Source: Adineta vaga (lineage: Eukaryota; Rotifera). From it: a DNA stretch of 64,000 nt. Shown here piece after piece: positions 10,649 through 21,880 of this stretch. Under the pieces are notes generated by a model. It saw nothing but the letters and a program-made list of their open reading frames with translations. It did no database searches and had not been told where the DNA came from. The stretch spans positions 16,244,001 to 16,308,000 of the forward strand of contig CP075494.1 in NCBI GenBank assembly GCA_021613535.1. The letters run 5' to 3'. The number at the start of each line of letters is the position of its first letter. The first letter of the stretch is position 1. The position numbers and the translations under genes are program-made.

Positions 10649-13326
10649 CTTATGTCATATCAACATAAACTCAATCATCAAACACAAAGACGAACTTCAA
10701 GCCAGATTCTCCAAATACGACATCATTTCTGTAAATGAAACTAACTTAAAGAGCGAACGACAGTTCACTCTAATGGGTTACAACATTTTCAGAAACGATC
10801 GAGTAGGACAAGCTGGTGGTGGAGTTTTACTAGCAGTCAAACAACACATCAAATGTCGAGAAATACTTAACAAAACAGTAGGTAAAAATGAAGCGATAGC
10901 AGTAGAGATTGAAACTAAAACATTCAAATCAATACTGATATCCTCCATATATGTACCTCCAAAAGCAAAGATCGACATCAACTTAATCTACGAAATATAC
11001 AACCTCAACAACAACTGTATTATAATGGGTGATCTTAATGCAACATTGTTTAACAAAGGATCACAACAAGCAAATGCTCGAGGACGACAGCTGCAAGAAT
11101 TATTCACAGAAGGTTTTATCGAATGTGTCGAGGATGATAGGCCAACATTTGAAAAGAATGATTATGAAGTCAAATTAGACTGGATTCTAGCAAGTCAACC
11201 ACTTCTTTCATTTATATCAAATGTTGAAATACATCCTACAATCGGCACGATAACCGGTCACAAACCATTAACCTTCGATATTCCAACTGGAGTTGAACCT
11301 AAACCAGCATCTCCAAGAATATCATTTAATTTCAAAGCAGCAAACTGGTCAGAATTCAGATACAAGTTAGATCAACAACTGATGTCATGGAAAAATGACC
11401 GTTCTTTAAGTTCAGCATTAGATATAGAAGAATATACGTCGTTTATTACCAATAGTATATTGGTAGCATCAAAAGAAGCCATTCCACAAAGCAAACAAAC
11501 GAATACTATCTTCGTACCAAGTGAAGTATCGAAAAGTTTGATTAAACAAAAACATCAAACATATCGAAAATGGAAGAAGACCGGGGATGTAATAGACAAA
11601 CGTCTATATTACAACTCCAAAGTCTTACTGACAAATTCACTTCGAAATGATAGAAGAAACAACTTTAACAAGTTAATGTCTTCATTATGTCATAAGAAAA
11701 TGTATTCGGACAAAGTTTGGTTGACGGTACGTAAGTTCCACAACAAACGGATCAAGCAAACCTTTACTAGCATCATGAAATACAACAACACGACAGCAAC
11801 GTCAGAAAAGGAGAAAGCAGACCTATTTGCAGATTATTTCGAAAATGAAGTCTACTCTCTTACTGCTGATACACTGCCGTTTCATGATCAAGTAACAAGT
11901 CAAGCAAACAAAGTCAAGAATGGTAATATAACCTTAACAAACACATCCAAGTGGAAGCTAGTTAAAGTAGAAGAAGTCAAATTTCATATTAGACAACTTC
12001 GAAATAGCTCCACTGGTCCAGACAACATCCACAACAGGTGTTTAAAGAATCATTCAAAATCACTTGTCCAGCATCTAACAAATCTGTTCAACGCAATTTT
12101 GAAACAAGGTTATATTCCAGCAATGTGGGAAAAGGCTAATATTATTCTTTTACTAAAGCCGAAGAAGGACAAACAACATCCATCTAGTTATCGGCCGATT
12201 AGTCTCCTTAGTTGCTTAGGCAAACTAATGGAGAAAATAATCAAACAACGACTAATGCTCGAACTAGAAAGACGAAATATACTACCACAACATCAAGCCG
12301 GATTCAGACCAGGAAAAAGCACTATATACAACATCGTGCGACTAGAAAGATATGCTGAAGGTCAACTGAGACGACCCCGTCGAAGACGTCACTCAGCTGT
12401 CATTCTTTTCGACATCAAAGCTGCCTTTGATTCGGTTTGGCACGATGGTTTGATATACAGGCTTAACGATTTACGTCTTCCCAAATACATCATTAACTAC
12501 CTGATCTCTTTTTTAAGCAATCGAACGGCTGCTATTGAAATTGAAAATATATTATCACGTCAATTCAATCTGAAGAGCGGTACACCACAAGGATCTCCGT
12601 TATCACCTCTACTATACATTATGTACACGGCAGATTCGATGAATGGAATACCGACTCATACAGAACACGGGCTTTTCGCCGACGACACTGCATTATGGAC
12701 ATCTGGCAACACCTTAACATCACTTAGATCCAGATTACAACAATCCATAAATGCATTCGAAAGTTGGTGCAAATCATGGAAATTGAAATTGCAACCAACA
12801 AAAACAGAGCTGATACATTTCAGCATACACCCAAGAAAGAATTACAAAAATCCAGTGATAGTGAAAGTCGAAAACAACATCATCAAGCCACTGGATTCTA
12901 CACGATACTTGGGTGTAATCATCGACAAAAGATTAAAATGGCGAACACATCTCGATCATATCGAAACGAAGATTGCTCCTCGGTCTTCTTAGATATTTAT
13001 CGAGGAAAGCACAAGACCCCAACAACAAGACGATGATAAATATTTTCAAATCAATAGTACGTACAGTTATCATATACGGTTATCCAATTCTCCTCACTGC
13101 TGATCAAAAAATATGGGACCGATTACAAATCATGCAAAACAAAGCAATTAGAGCTGCACTCGGTTTACCCATATATACATCAGTCAACTACATCCACAAG
13201 ATTAGCAACATCCCCAAAATCAAAGACTACGCCATTGGATTACTTAAAAAGTCCATATCAACGGCATCTTCCAACCACGACACTACACTGAAGAACCTTC
13301 TACAAGGCATATTCGACAAAGTGTAA
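10641..13326 (+). pseudogene. retrotransposon ORF2 (endonuclease/reverse transcriptase), frameshifted near its end
   Basis: Endonuclease plus reverse transcriptase for target-primed reverse transcription. APE endonuclease: H-I-N-I-N at residues 6-10, catalytic Glu in V-N-E-T-N (residue 33), G-D-L-N-A and the C-terminal G-H-K-P-L-T-F. RT: SSYRPISLLSCLGK, QAGFRPGKST, DIKAAFDSVWHDG, SGTPQGSPLSPLLY, the catalytic F-A-D-D at about residue 678, and R-Y-L-G-V-I-I-D. The frame runs 783 codons to 12992 and stops. Compared with copy 2, five bases are missing at about 12983, so the remaining roughly 115 codons (12973-13326) lie in another frame. All catalytic motifs are upstream of the lesion, so partial activity cannot be excluded. 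Confidence 0.92.
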
Positions 13327-13942
13327 AAAGAAATCACCAACCGTTATATATATAATAGTAACGTCGAGAGAATAGACTATTCCTGTGTTCGTCGAATCTG
13401 TATAAGAATTGTTATATCGGATTCGAATACATATAGCTATTTCTTTTCTCGTTCTTGTATATAATATCAAGTCAACCAAACTATACAACGAATTATCGAT
13501 ATATTCAGCCAATTCTTTGCTCGTTATTATATGCAATATGATATCGAGTCAACGCATCGGCTGATTCACGCGTCAACCAGCAAATTATTTCACTCGGTCT
13601 TATATACAATATGAAATCGAGTCAATGCATTTACTGATCAAAATTCGTTTCATATATATTCAAGCGCCTTTCTTTTTCCTTTCCTTTCCTTCTCTATTAC
13701 ATTTGTTTCTTTTCCTTACCACACCACTAAGATTTTTCACACGTCATTCCTTGTACATATACTAGAACTACACTTATTCTTCATCTTTCTACTTCTTTCT
13801 CTACGGACAAAAGACGTACGTCATGGGTCCTTGTTGTTTCTCTTTCAGCTTATATATAACAATGATACTAACCGTTGATTATATCTACTAGTGTTGTTTT
13901 ATATAATAAAGCTTTGTTACCAAAAAAAAAAAAAAAAAAAAA
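13327..13942 (+). other. retrotransposon 3'UTR with internal tandem repeats and poly(A)
   Basis: Non-coding. It contains three imperfect copies of a unit of roughly 80-90 bp, each with C-T-C-G-T/G followed by ATATA-rich sequence and ATCGAGTCAA or ATCAAGTCAA (near 13452-13475, 13518-13554 and 13595-13630). It ends in an ATAATAAAGC polyadenylation-like signal near 13902 and a tail of about 21 A. The whole block is duplicated in copy 2. Confidence 0.8.
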
Positions 13943-13958
13943 ATGTCCATATGTTCAA
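13943..13958 (+). repeat. target-site duplication, right (16 bp)
   Basis: Identical to 9108-9123. Confidence 0.95.
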
Positions 13959-14089
13959 CATCATAGTGTAAAATATGATTCTAACACGAACCGAAATAAA
14001 AACAAATGAAAGATTATCTACACGAACTGTGAAACTTGATCCATAAAATCTATTCTATTGTAAAATTTTACACAATAGATGTTTCACGT

Positions 14090-14599
14090 AGAGTTACCTT
14101 TTATCAAATTCGGCTTTTCATCGGGAAACAATGAAAATACATTATGATGATCTCCCATGTCCATGTTAGTATTCTCTGCACCTACTGTTGTTAAATCATC
14201 TAAATTCAACTCATACTTTTCCAATCTAAAACATGCATTTCGATAAACATCAATTTTTAATTCACTTGAATCATCGATTAGATCAATGACTACTGAAAAC
14301 GAACTTGGTTCAACGTATCAATAGAAATTAAAATTTTATATTACCATATTTGTTGACACTTACATCAGAAAAATACTCAACGCAAATAGGATAAGTTTTG
14401 AAATTGCCCTTATTGTTTGTATCATATGAAAATGTGAATAGTAATAAGCATATTCGATTTCTTTCAAAACAATATTCGTAAAAGTACCGTGCTAAAACAT
14501 CTGTTGCAATAGCTGTAGCTTTTGTCCTGCCACAAGACAGCGATATATTCATGGATTGGTTTAATAGATGCAGTGATTAATTGATTATCAACACTAAAT
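14090..14599 (-). pseudogene. unrecognised coding-like fragment
   Basis: Two stretches on the minus strand look coding. From 14552 downward the frame reads SCGRTKATAIATDVLARYFY and runs to P-I-C-V-E-Y-F-S-D before a GTAAGT donor at about 14370. From about 14305 downward another frame reads VVIDLIDDSSELKIDVYRNA and DMGDHHNVFSLFPDEKPN. The two frames do not join in phase at any nearby AG, and the upstream side runs into fold-back repeat c at 14600. I do not recognise the family. It is probably a decayed gene fragment. Confidence 0.35.
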
Positions 14600-14675
14600 G
14601 TGAGGGTGGGGTGAGGATGGGATTGATCAATAAATATACCAATCACACATCCGCACCCACACACACCCTCAAGAT
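14600..14675. repeat. fold-back G-rich repeat (copy c)
   Basis: Left arm GTGAGGGTGGGGTGAGGATG, right arm CATCCGCACCCACACACACC followed by CTCAAGAT. Confidence 0.8.
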
Positions 14676-14784
14676 TTCTTGATCATTTTGAGAATCTTTG
14701 TTGAGATGCTTTCGTTTCGTTTTTCGAATCATGTTCAGTCGACAGGTACATCGTGAGTAAAAAGACCATTATGCATAAGAACGG

Positions 14785-15819
14785 CTATGGCGTTTCATTT
14801 CTTGCCGGATTTATTCGATTGGTATTGTTTCTATTTCTTCGTGTAGATGAATAACAAAATAATTTCATAAATTCACGACGAAATGTATATGATACCATTG
14901 TGTATAAATAAAATGATATAGCAGGAAAAAGAAATAATATCAAATCCGTCATGAAACTTATAAATCTTTCGATTGCTAAACGATCTATTGATTTATTTGT
15001 GACATAGATTGTTGATGCTGTATAAAAGAATAGAAGCATCCAAGGTGTTTGAGTGATGAGAAATACAATTGTTTGAAGTAAAAGCATTGCAAATACCTGG
15101 TGATCACGTCTTCGATCTTTCTCCTCATGATGATTCATAATTATTTGACGACGCTGATGCCGTTTCACTCTAAGATTTCGATGAATAAGCATAGCACAAA
15201 TAATCATAATCGAAGTTGGAAAAATACTTCCCGTTATTATTGTATAACTACTAAAATATAAGGATAGACCAACATTATACAAAATACCACATCGATTATT
15301 TCTTAAATTGAATAATACGAGAGCTTGTATTGGTAATATCAACCAAACAATAACAATCGATGGAATAACACGATAGGCAATACGAACTGAGGCAAAATTT
15401 CTCAATCGAACATTTGTTGAAGTCGAAATACAACGATCAATACATGCAACTGTTATACACCATCGATATATCATTGTACTCGATTGAAGAATATAGGTAC
15501 GAAGTTTACAAAAAGCTATATTTGTTGTGTATGGATTGTCATAATTAAGTGCATGTATATATGATCCAACACCCATTGGCAAAGCGATTAACATTGCTAT
15601 GGATGACATGATAAAATCTAAAATAATAATAAATATTATAAGTTGAAAATATTCATATGTGAATTTACAAGTGCAACAAGATATTGTTCGAAATTGTCGT
15701 CGACTTAATAAGATGATATTAAGACAAGAACCGGTAATACCAAAAATGAGATAAAATGAAAAAATATATTGAGTAATTTGATTTTGAATGAAGAGTAATG
15801 TACTATCTAAGGATGACAT
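14785..15819 (-). CDS. rhodopsin-type G-protein-coupled receptor with a hidden in-frame intron
   Basis: Seven-transmembrane orphan receptor. Start ATG at 15819 (MSSLDSTLLF), stop at 14785. The frame is open for 344 codons, but 15618-15668 is almost certainly a 51-bp intron: GTAAAT donor, TTTTAG acceptor, and removing it replaces a misplaced K-F-T-Y-E-Y segment so that C-C-T-Y-F-I-M-S-S-I-A fits TM2 of the family. The intron length is a multiple of three, which keeps the frame open. The spliced protein is 327 aa. TM1 has G-S-C-L-N; the motif after TM3 is I-D-R-C in place of DRY; TM6 has Q-T-P-W; TM7/helix 8 read S-F-Y-L-Y-T-M-V-S-Y-T-F-R-R-E-F. The tail is Arg/Asn-rich. Confidence 0.87.
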   Translation of the reverse strand: MSSLDSTLLFIQNQITQYIFSFYLIFGITGSCLNIILLSRRQFRTISCCTCKFTYEYFQLIIFIIILDFIMSSIAMLIALPMGVGSYIHALNYDNPYTTNIAFCKLRTYILQSSTMIYRWCITVACIDRCISTSTNVRLRNFASVRIAYRVIPSIVIVWLILPIQALVLFNLRNNRCGILYNVGLSLYFSSYTIITGSIFPTSIMIICAMLIHRNLRVKRHQRRQIIMNHHEEKDRRRDHQVFAMLLLQTIVFLITQTPWMLLFFYTASTIYVTNKSIDRLAIERFISFMTDLILFLFPAISFYLYTMVSYTFRREFMKLFCYSSTRRNRNNTNRINPARNETP

Positions 15820-16330
15820 TTGACAAAGAAATATATTTCATTAATAATAATAATATTTTGTTCAAAATACAAAAGTTGATCTTATTTTAGAAATTCAAAA
15901 TAGAAGAAATGAACTGATATTCATTAAATTATAAAATACTTCATGTGTTTTATATGTTAGTGTCGGTTTTATTCTGTTCTTTTTGAAATTCTTTATGTGA
16001 AAGTAATGAATTGAATATAAAAATAACATAACTATAGATAAAAGGAATCTGTTTAATGAGAATTTCATTTTCATGTATAAAAGAGTTAATAGAGATAACA
16101 GAGATAACAGAGTATTAAAGTGAAGATGTCAATTAAAAGATTAGGAGATTGAAATGTATAAAAATAGATACTCAATTATCAAATTTATTTGATTATGTTT
16201 AATTCATTATTTCTTAAACAGTAAATTTATGTTATAATACAATCTTGATGAAAAATACACTTTTTCATCGCGAATAGATGATCATATTCAAAAACATAAT
16301 TAAATTTCAATAGGAATAGAAGAGATATGG
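15820..16330. other. no gene seen
   Basis: Intergenic AT-rich sequence between the receptor start and repeat d. Confidence 0.5.
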
Positions 16331-16378
16331 TGTAGATGTGGGTATTAGATAGATGTAGTACTCACACCCACATCTGCA
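16331..16378. repeat. fold-back G-rich repeat (copy d)
   Basis: TGTAGATGTGGGTA pairs with ACACCCACATCTGCA around a short loop. It lies 12 bp beyond the stop codon of the RidA-family gene, in its 3' flank. Confidence 0.75.
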
Positions 16379-16390
16379 ACGATACAGATT

Positions 16391-17073
16391 TTAATAAATA
16401 AAAAAATATACGATAAAATAGAAAGAAAAAGTAAATATAATAAAACTCGATAGAATGATCGAATGTTTATGAGTAGATGATGACGAGTGTGCATCACTAT
16501 TAGTAAGTTGTGTTATAAAAGCAGTACATTCAATTTCTACTTTAGCATTCATTGCTAATGCAGTAACTGCAACAGTTGTACGTACTGGATAATATTCAGC
16601 TAATGAAAAGAAGGAAGCATAGATTTGATTCATAATTTGATAATCATTTATATCAATTAAAAATACGCGACATTGTAATAATTCAGTTAAATTGGATCCT
16701 GCAATATATAATAAAGTTTCGATATTACGCATTGCCTGTTCAGTTTGATTTTGAACATCATCCGATATCAGTTGACGTGTTGTAAGATTCACACCAAGTT
16801 GTCCAGCTAAATAAAGAATTTGACCAAATTGAATAGCTGAATTATATGGAGAGGTTGGTTTAGGAACATTCTAAATAAAAATTATTGTATTATTAATATT
16901 ATTCAACGAAAAAATTAATTCGTATTTATATTTACTGGTATTGATATAATTTTCTTATGAGTATTGAGTTGTTGCAATGTTTCTCCTGTTGTTGATTCGG
17001 TCGATTTCTCTTCTGTAGCCGTATTGGTAGTAAAACTGTGTAAAACAATGAGAAAAATAAGAATTATTTTCAT
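16391..17073 (-). CDS. RidA/YjgF-family protein with signal peptide and GPI-like C-terminus
   Basis: RidA proteins hydrolyse reactive enamine/imine intermediates of amino-acid metabolism or have diverged to other roles. Exons 16936-17073 and 16391-16870 (intron 65 bp) give about 205 aa. Exon 1 starts at ATG 17073 with MKIILIFLIVLHSFTTN, a clear signal peptide; the longer open frame begins with TTG only. The core starts P-K-P-T-S-P-Y-N-S-A-I and has G-Q-I-L-Y-L-A-G-Q and the signature YPVRTTVAVTALAMNAKVEI near the end; the family Arg is present in that block. After the core comes a Ser/Thr/His-rich spacer and a hydrophobic tail of about 20 residues with no charged end, as in GPI-attachment signals. 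Ordinary RidA is a cytosolic or mitochondrial protein of about 130 aa, so the secretion and anchoring signals are unusual. Confidence 0.87.
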
Positions 17074-18117
17074 TTTAGATAAGATATGATGTGATATGTT
17101 CACGATTTTCGTCAAATAGAACTTTTTTCTTCTTCACTATCTCTTTTTCGAGTATAATGTCGAGATGAAAATGATTGTATTTTATATTGTTCTTCTTTTC
17201 AATCACGTTCGTAACATTATAAAATCTTTTGATATATTGTATGTAGGACTTTATATGTATAATAAAACATGTAAATAAAAGTTATAGAAGATAAGACCAA
17301 TTCTATATTCATTAAGAAGCAATTATTTCTCATTGAAGTATGAATCCTCAAGAATATTTAAAAGAGCATGTAAATGACTAAAATGAAATGAGTAAGAAGC
17401 TTTTCTATCCAATCAAATTATCATCTTGATCAATATACATAAACCACACTCAGATACTCAAGTAAATGAAAGAGTATTTTTTTTTTTTATAAGTTTTATT
17501 TCATATTACAATAAATGATCTTTTAAAACTGTTTTTAAGAATGTGTTAAAAGATTATGAAAAGACAATTTCATTCCATTCGCACTTTTTAATATATTTAT
17601 AAAAAAATAAAATATCGTTTTTAGTAATTTTCAATTCTCGTTGATTGAAAATTAATGAATGTCGATGTTAATTTTGAGAAAGAAATATTCGGACGTGTCG
17701 CCTGTGGAAACATTGTTGAAAAATTTGTTTCGTTTTCGTTCGATATGTTGCCGATGATAATGTATAGATGTAAAAATTGAGCTAAAAATCAAGAAATTAT
17801 TTGAAAAATATGTCTCTCATTGTTTTTGTTTCAATGATATCTTAAAACAATAGATGAAAGTCTAATATTCATTTCTTTTTACTTTGTTTTCATATGTTAA
17901 TATCTAAACTATCATGTCATCATGTTTTGTATAAATGAAACAAAACTACGTCACAGTAAACTTTGCCATTTTCTATATTAATAAATATATAACCTATGAA
18001 GATCCACTGTTTCTTTATTCTCTGATAATTAAATTTTGAAAAAAAAACTCTGCTGACAAGTTAATCAAAAACAAAAGTTTTTAGAGAATAATAATATCAT
18101 GTTGTGACCAAAACCTT
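17074..18117. other. no gene seen
   Basis: About 1 kb of AT-rich intergenic sequence; only a poly(T) run near 17477 stands out. Confidence 0.5.
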
Positions 18118-19221
18118 TCAGGAATTATAAATCTCTTTTTTTGACATGATCATATAGATAACTGAAAGTGAAAAATCAAAATAATTAAGTTTATATTTCA
18201 TGAAGTCTCGATACTGTTTTGAAAAAGTTGAAAAAAATATTCTTACCGTACAATAAATATAAGTTAAGATGGATGCAAATAAACTAACAAAACTTTCTAT
18301 TGCCGATCGATCAGCTGTTTTCTTTTCATTAGTTACAATCAACATGTAAACAACATAAACAGCATTAGGTAAATTGAATATAATATAGATGAGAACTTGT
18401 ACAAATGAAAGTCTAGTTAATTGTTTTTCTCTTTGTCGTTCTATGTTATGACCATTGGATTCTTGACTTCTACCATCTTGATAACTAATTGCATTTATCG
18501 TAGTAGTTCTCATCTGTGATCTAACAGTAGTCACTTGTCTTATTGTTGTAACAACATTTCTCTCTCGACGTAATCGTAATGCACGAATCTGTTTCATCAT
18601 TAGTAAAGTAAATACTGCCATAATAATAATAGGTATGATTGCATCAATAGATATGGTACATACAGTTGTGAATGTACTGTAAAAACCTGCTTGTCGACCA
18701 CAACTTGTTCCAGTACGATTATTTTCATAACCGATCAAAGTATGAACATAAAAAATTGCCCAACTTAAACAACTTATTGGCACGATCCATCTCGCTATTT
18801 TGAAAGAACTTAATTGTCTTGTTGAAACACGAGTTGATGTCATCAAAACTCGATCAATAGCAATTAGACATAAAAAATGACGTGCAATTGTTAAGGATAA
18901 TCCTGATATATAAGCACGACCTTTACAATACCAAGCAACATTACGAGATGGATCAGGTACATCAAGTGTTGATAATATTCTTGTTAAAAGACCAATATTA
19001 ATTGAAACAAGATTTGCAATGGATATAATAAGAAAATAGATTGAACATACACTTGTACGCAATGGTTCTCGAGAAAAGACAAGAATATTAAGAATATTAC
19101 CAATATTTCCAAGAATAAAAAATGGACAATAGACGTATCGAGTAAGTTGTACTCGTACATCAGCAAAGATTCCTGTTAAGACAGATGCTCCACTAGTTGT
19201 AGATACGACTGTTGATGTCAT
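18118..19221 (-). CDS. rhodopsin-type G-protein-coupled receptor
   Basis: Orphan seven-transmembrane receptor, 367 aa in a single open frame. ATG at 19221 (MTSTVVSTTS). TM1 has L-G-N-I-G-N-I-L-N; TM2 ends in S-I-A-N-L-V; Cys in W-Y-C-K-G-R at the top of TM3; the post-TM3 motif is I-D-R-V in place of DRY. A long third intracellular loop (about 70 residues, rich in Arg, Thr and Gln) precedes TM6 with F-N-L-P-N. TM7 and helix 8 read T-Y-I-Y-C-T-V and K-Q-Y-R-D-F-M-K-Y. The last 25 residues are hydrophobic and unlike the family, so the true 3' end may be spliced differently. It is of the same general type as the receptors at 5545 and 14785. Confidence 0.86.
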   Translation of the reverse strand: MTSTVVSTTSGASVLTGIFADVRVQLTRYVYCPFFILGNIGNILNILVFSREPLRTSVCSIYFLIISIANLVSINIGLLTRILSTLDVPDPSRNVAWYCKGRAYISGLSLTIARHFLCLIAIDRVLMTSTRVSTRQLSSFKIARWIVPISCLSWAIFYVHTLIGYENNRTGTSCGRQAGFYSTFTTVCTISIDAIIPIIIMAVFTLLMMKQIRALRLRRERNVVTTIRQVTTVRSQMRTTTINAISYQDGRSQESNGHNIERQREKQLTRLSFVQVLIYIIFNLPNAVYVVYMLIVTNEKKTADRSAIESFVSLFASILTYIYCTVRIFFSTFSKQYRDFMKYKLNYFDFSLSVIYMIMSKKEIYNS

Positions 19222-20091
19222 TTAGTTTCCAGAAAATTTTCTATTTACTAATGAAAAGAAAAAAAAATCATTAATGAAAGATGTATTCTGATTATGTAGG
19301 AATATTGACTTATCTTACTCTAATAATCTGTCTAGAAAAAAAGAAATGCGTCGTTATACATTAGGAAAATTAAAAACAGGATTAAATATTAACGGATTAA
19401 AAATAATTAACGTATATCTATATGATTTAAAAGTGCGTTGTCACAAGGATCTGATTCTATTACATATTTCAAGTATCAATATTAGAACGTCAAAAAAGAA
19501 GAAAAAAAAGTTTTACCAAGAGAAAGAGTAGAACCCTGTTTTCAATATCATCTCTTAATTCGACTCAACTATTCAACATGTCTATATATTTAATTTCACT
19601 TCATCTGCAGAGCACAACGATGACATACAAGTATTAGATATTTTCTTATCAACAAGAAAATGTTATTAACACATATCTCTCGGTATAAAATTCTCTTGAT
19701 AATTAATTCATATATCGTAATATAAACTAGAGGATAATGTTGCAAAATTTAGAAAGAAAAAAAAAGCCATCTTGATAAAAGTCTTAAGAAAATAGCTACC
19801 AGATGAAAACTAATAAAAGTTATTAACGAGAAACATTTCGACAATGCGACGATAAGCTGTACGATATGTTTTGTGGATTGAGAAAAATGTTTCTGCTTTA
19901 TAGAATTTGATCTTTAAGTAGATTAACACGCATGATGAGCTTTTCGTAATATGTTCTTATTCAGTGATGAAATTAGTTTGAGTGAGAATAAATTTTTCCA
20001 TTGATTTTTCCTTATAAAAACAAGTGTGAGAGGTAGGTGTGCGTAGCTCATCGCTTTAACTTCATCCTCACAATTGTTTTTCAAATGTTAA
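19222..20091. other. no gene seen
   Basis: Intergenic, AT-rich. The 61-codon plus-strand frame at 19346-19531 ends in poly-Lys from an A-rich run and is not credible as a gene. Confidence 0.45.
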
Positions 20092-20165
20092 TTGAGGGTG
20101 GGTGAGTGAGTGTGGGTGACAATGGGCTAAGAGTGTAGTCTTACACTCACCCACACCCTCAAGAT
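20092..20165. repeat. fold-back G-rich repeat (copy e)
   Basis: TTGAGGGTGGGTGAGTGAGT pairs with ACTCACCCACACCCTCAA; the loop contains TAAGAGTGTAGTCTTA, which is itself nearly palindromic and recurs in copy i. Confidence 0.88.
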
Positions 20166-20531
20166 GCTTATTCACCGCAAGAACATTGAGAAAATCTTGT
20201 CTTTTGATGAAATCATCGCAGTTATTATGATTATAGATAAGTGAACAAATTCTATTACCATATGCTGTTTAGGTGAAGAAAACAAATGTATTTTCATTAA
20301 CACAAGTCTACGCTGTATCTTGGAAAGTGTCAATCTTTCAATAGCACATCATCGGTTAGAAATAAGATATATATTTTTATGATGAATAAAATAGACAATA
20401 TTCTAGTTTATGAGTACGTAAAAAAAAAGAAATAGTTCTGTTGATTGTAATCTATAATCAGGTTAACAAGGCCGTTCACAACCTAAAATATCGAAAAATG
20501 TATAGCTCAAGATCTCATTATCGCTCTGACT
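20166..20531. other. no gene seen
   Basis: Flank of the small membrane-protein gene; no feature recognised. Confidence 0.4.
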
Positions 20532-20753
20532 TCAATAAAGAAGCTTAGAGAAATACTTACAACATCCACAACATGCTGCTATCCAGCATGGTGTCCATAA
20601 TCCTCCTGTTAATAGCCATAGTAAACAATGGCACCCGTGTTGAACATCTTTGTTCTGTTGTTGTTGCATAACAATAACTGGTTGATGATTCCCTGGATAT
20701 GGTTGTGTAAAGACAGGTGGAGCCTGAGGATAGTGCTGATAGTTTCCTTGCAT
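20532..20753 (-). CDS. small Pro/Gln-rich membrane protein with a Cys-rich end
   Basis: ATG at 20753; a 73-aa frame. The N-terminal half is rich in Pro, Gln and Tyr (QAPPVFTQPYPGNHQP, then Q-Q-Q-Q). The second half is G-C-H-C-L-L-W-L-L-T-G-G-L-W-T-P-C-W-I-A-A followed by C-C-G-C-C, a short hydrophobic segment with the T-G-G-L-W-x-P-x-W pattern of small eukaryotic and bacterial membrane proteins of unknown role. A strong splice donor (GTAAGT) lies at about 20558 just after the Cys run, so the last few residues of the open frame are probably intron and the true end is uncertain. A CTACAG acceptor 22 bp upstream of the ATG suggests a 5'UTR intron. I do not assign a function. Confidence 0.6.
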   Translation of the reverse strand: MQGNYQHYPQAPPVFTQPYPGNHQPVIVMQQQQNKDVQHGCHCLLWLLTGGLWTPCWIAACCGCCKYFSKLLY

Positions 20754-21773
20754 TTTGAGTTATTCAAATTGAAACTGTAGCAAAAAAAACATTTTACACT
20801 TTGCAATTCAACATAGAACCATAAAATCAATGATGATATAAAACAGTGTGGTTCATCCACACTCTAACTTCTGTCGATCGAATTAAGACATTGTTTCCAT
20901 GTATTAGTTTTCATTTCAATAGTAATCAAGCGACTGTTTCACGCTACTAACAAAAAGTAAGAATCAGGAATTCAATATTCACCTCGTGATCAATTGTCTG
21001 CTTCTGTTCTTCAAGCTTGTTTGTGTCATAAATAGTGAATTGTTATACTATTTATACATTCGGTATTTTTCTTTCTTTTCAAAATTCTATCAACACATAC
21101 ATAAACTCATAAGAATACTTGTGTGTGTTCAGTAACCATAGTTTTCATTACACGCACAAGGTCAATGAATTGAAAAGAAGTTGTTTGAAATCTTTGACTA
21201 AACGGTAGTATTAGTTATTTTACTTTCAAAGAAAAAATATTACTGTTGTCATTAATGATTTAGAAAGATTTATAATATTGCAATGAAAACATCAATATAC
21301 GAGATGTATCCATGTGAAGAGACGCTTCTTTTATATTAATAAACATTTGGAAATAGTACATTCTTTATTTATGTATGAAGTTTAATTGTTAAGCGTGTAT
21401 ATCTATGAGATTTTATTTATTGTCTTTCGAAAAATACCTTCATTTTATTTTTATTCTAAGTATCGAATGAAATATGTTGTATATTATTTTTGAATTCTCA
21501 GAATATCAATCTATCGATTTTATTTATTCCCAGTCGTGTACAATGCAGAACAGTAAGAAACATCGCTGTGATTTTAGTGAAAATCTGTTCGTTCTTTTTT
21601 CTCTTCTCATACTATAATCTCAAACGAAGTCCTTCTAGTGAGAAAATTTTCGATTTCTTCGTACCAATCAAGGCATACAAAGCATGAAAATGATGTTTCA
21701 TTAAGTATTCATCGTGTTCGCCGTTTTAAAAAGTGACTGGAAAAATATTTACTTCAAACATCGGCGAAAATTA
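20754..21773. other. no gene seen
   Basis: About 1 kb, probably including a 5'UTR exon and intron of the small gene to its left (GAG/GTGAAT near 20980 would fit as a donor). Otherwise nothing recognised. Confidence 0.4.
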
Positions 21774-21812
21774 TGTGGGTTCGCTAATATAAGACTGAGA
21801 ACCCACACCCTC
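21774..21812. repeat. fold-back G-rich repeat (copy f, short)
   Basis: TGTGGGTTC pairs with GAACCCACA over a 17-base loop, followed by CCCTCA. The shortest recognisable copy. Confidence 0.65.
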
Positions 21813-21880
21813 ATGTGTCTCAAATATTTTCATTAATTAAAATACAAAAAAAAAACGATGATCGAAGAGACTTTTTTTCA

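Larger units (their letters stand above)
9124..13942 (+). mobile_element. full-length Jockey-type non-LTR retrotransposon, copy 1
   Basis: A 4819-bp element bounded by identical 16-bp target-site duplications. Order: 5'UTR of about 124 bp, gag-like ORF1, ORF2 with an apurinic endonuclease and reverse transcriptase, a 3'UTR of about 600 bp and a poly(A) tail of about 21 bases. No LTRs and no RNase H domain are visible, which fits the Jockey superfamily. ORF1 and ORF2 overlap by 8 bp. A second copy, 5'-truncated and nearly identical, lies at 44016-46004, so the family moved recently. This copy carries a small deletion near 12983 that breaks the end of ORF2. Confidence 0.95.

Noticed and set aside
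18205-18250. Possible 33-bp intron (GTAAGA...AACAG) near the end of the GPCR at 18118
   Set aside because: Too short, and the retained residues fit the end of TM7 and helix 8 of related receptors.
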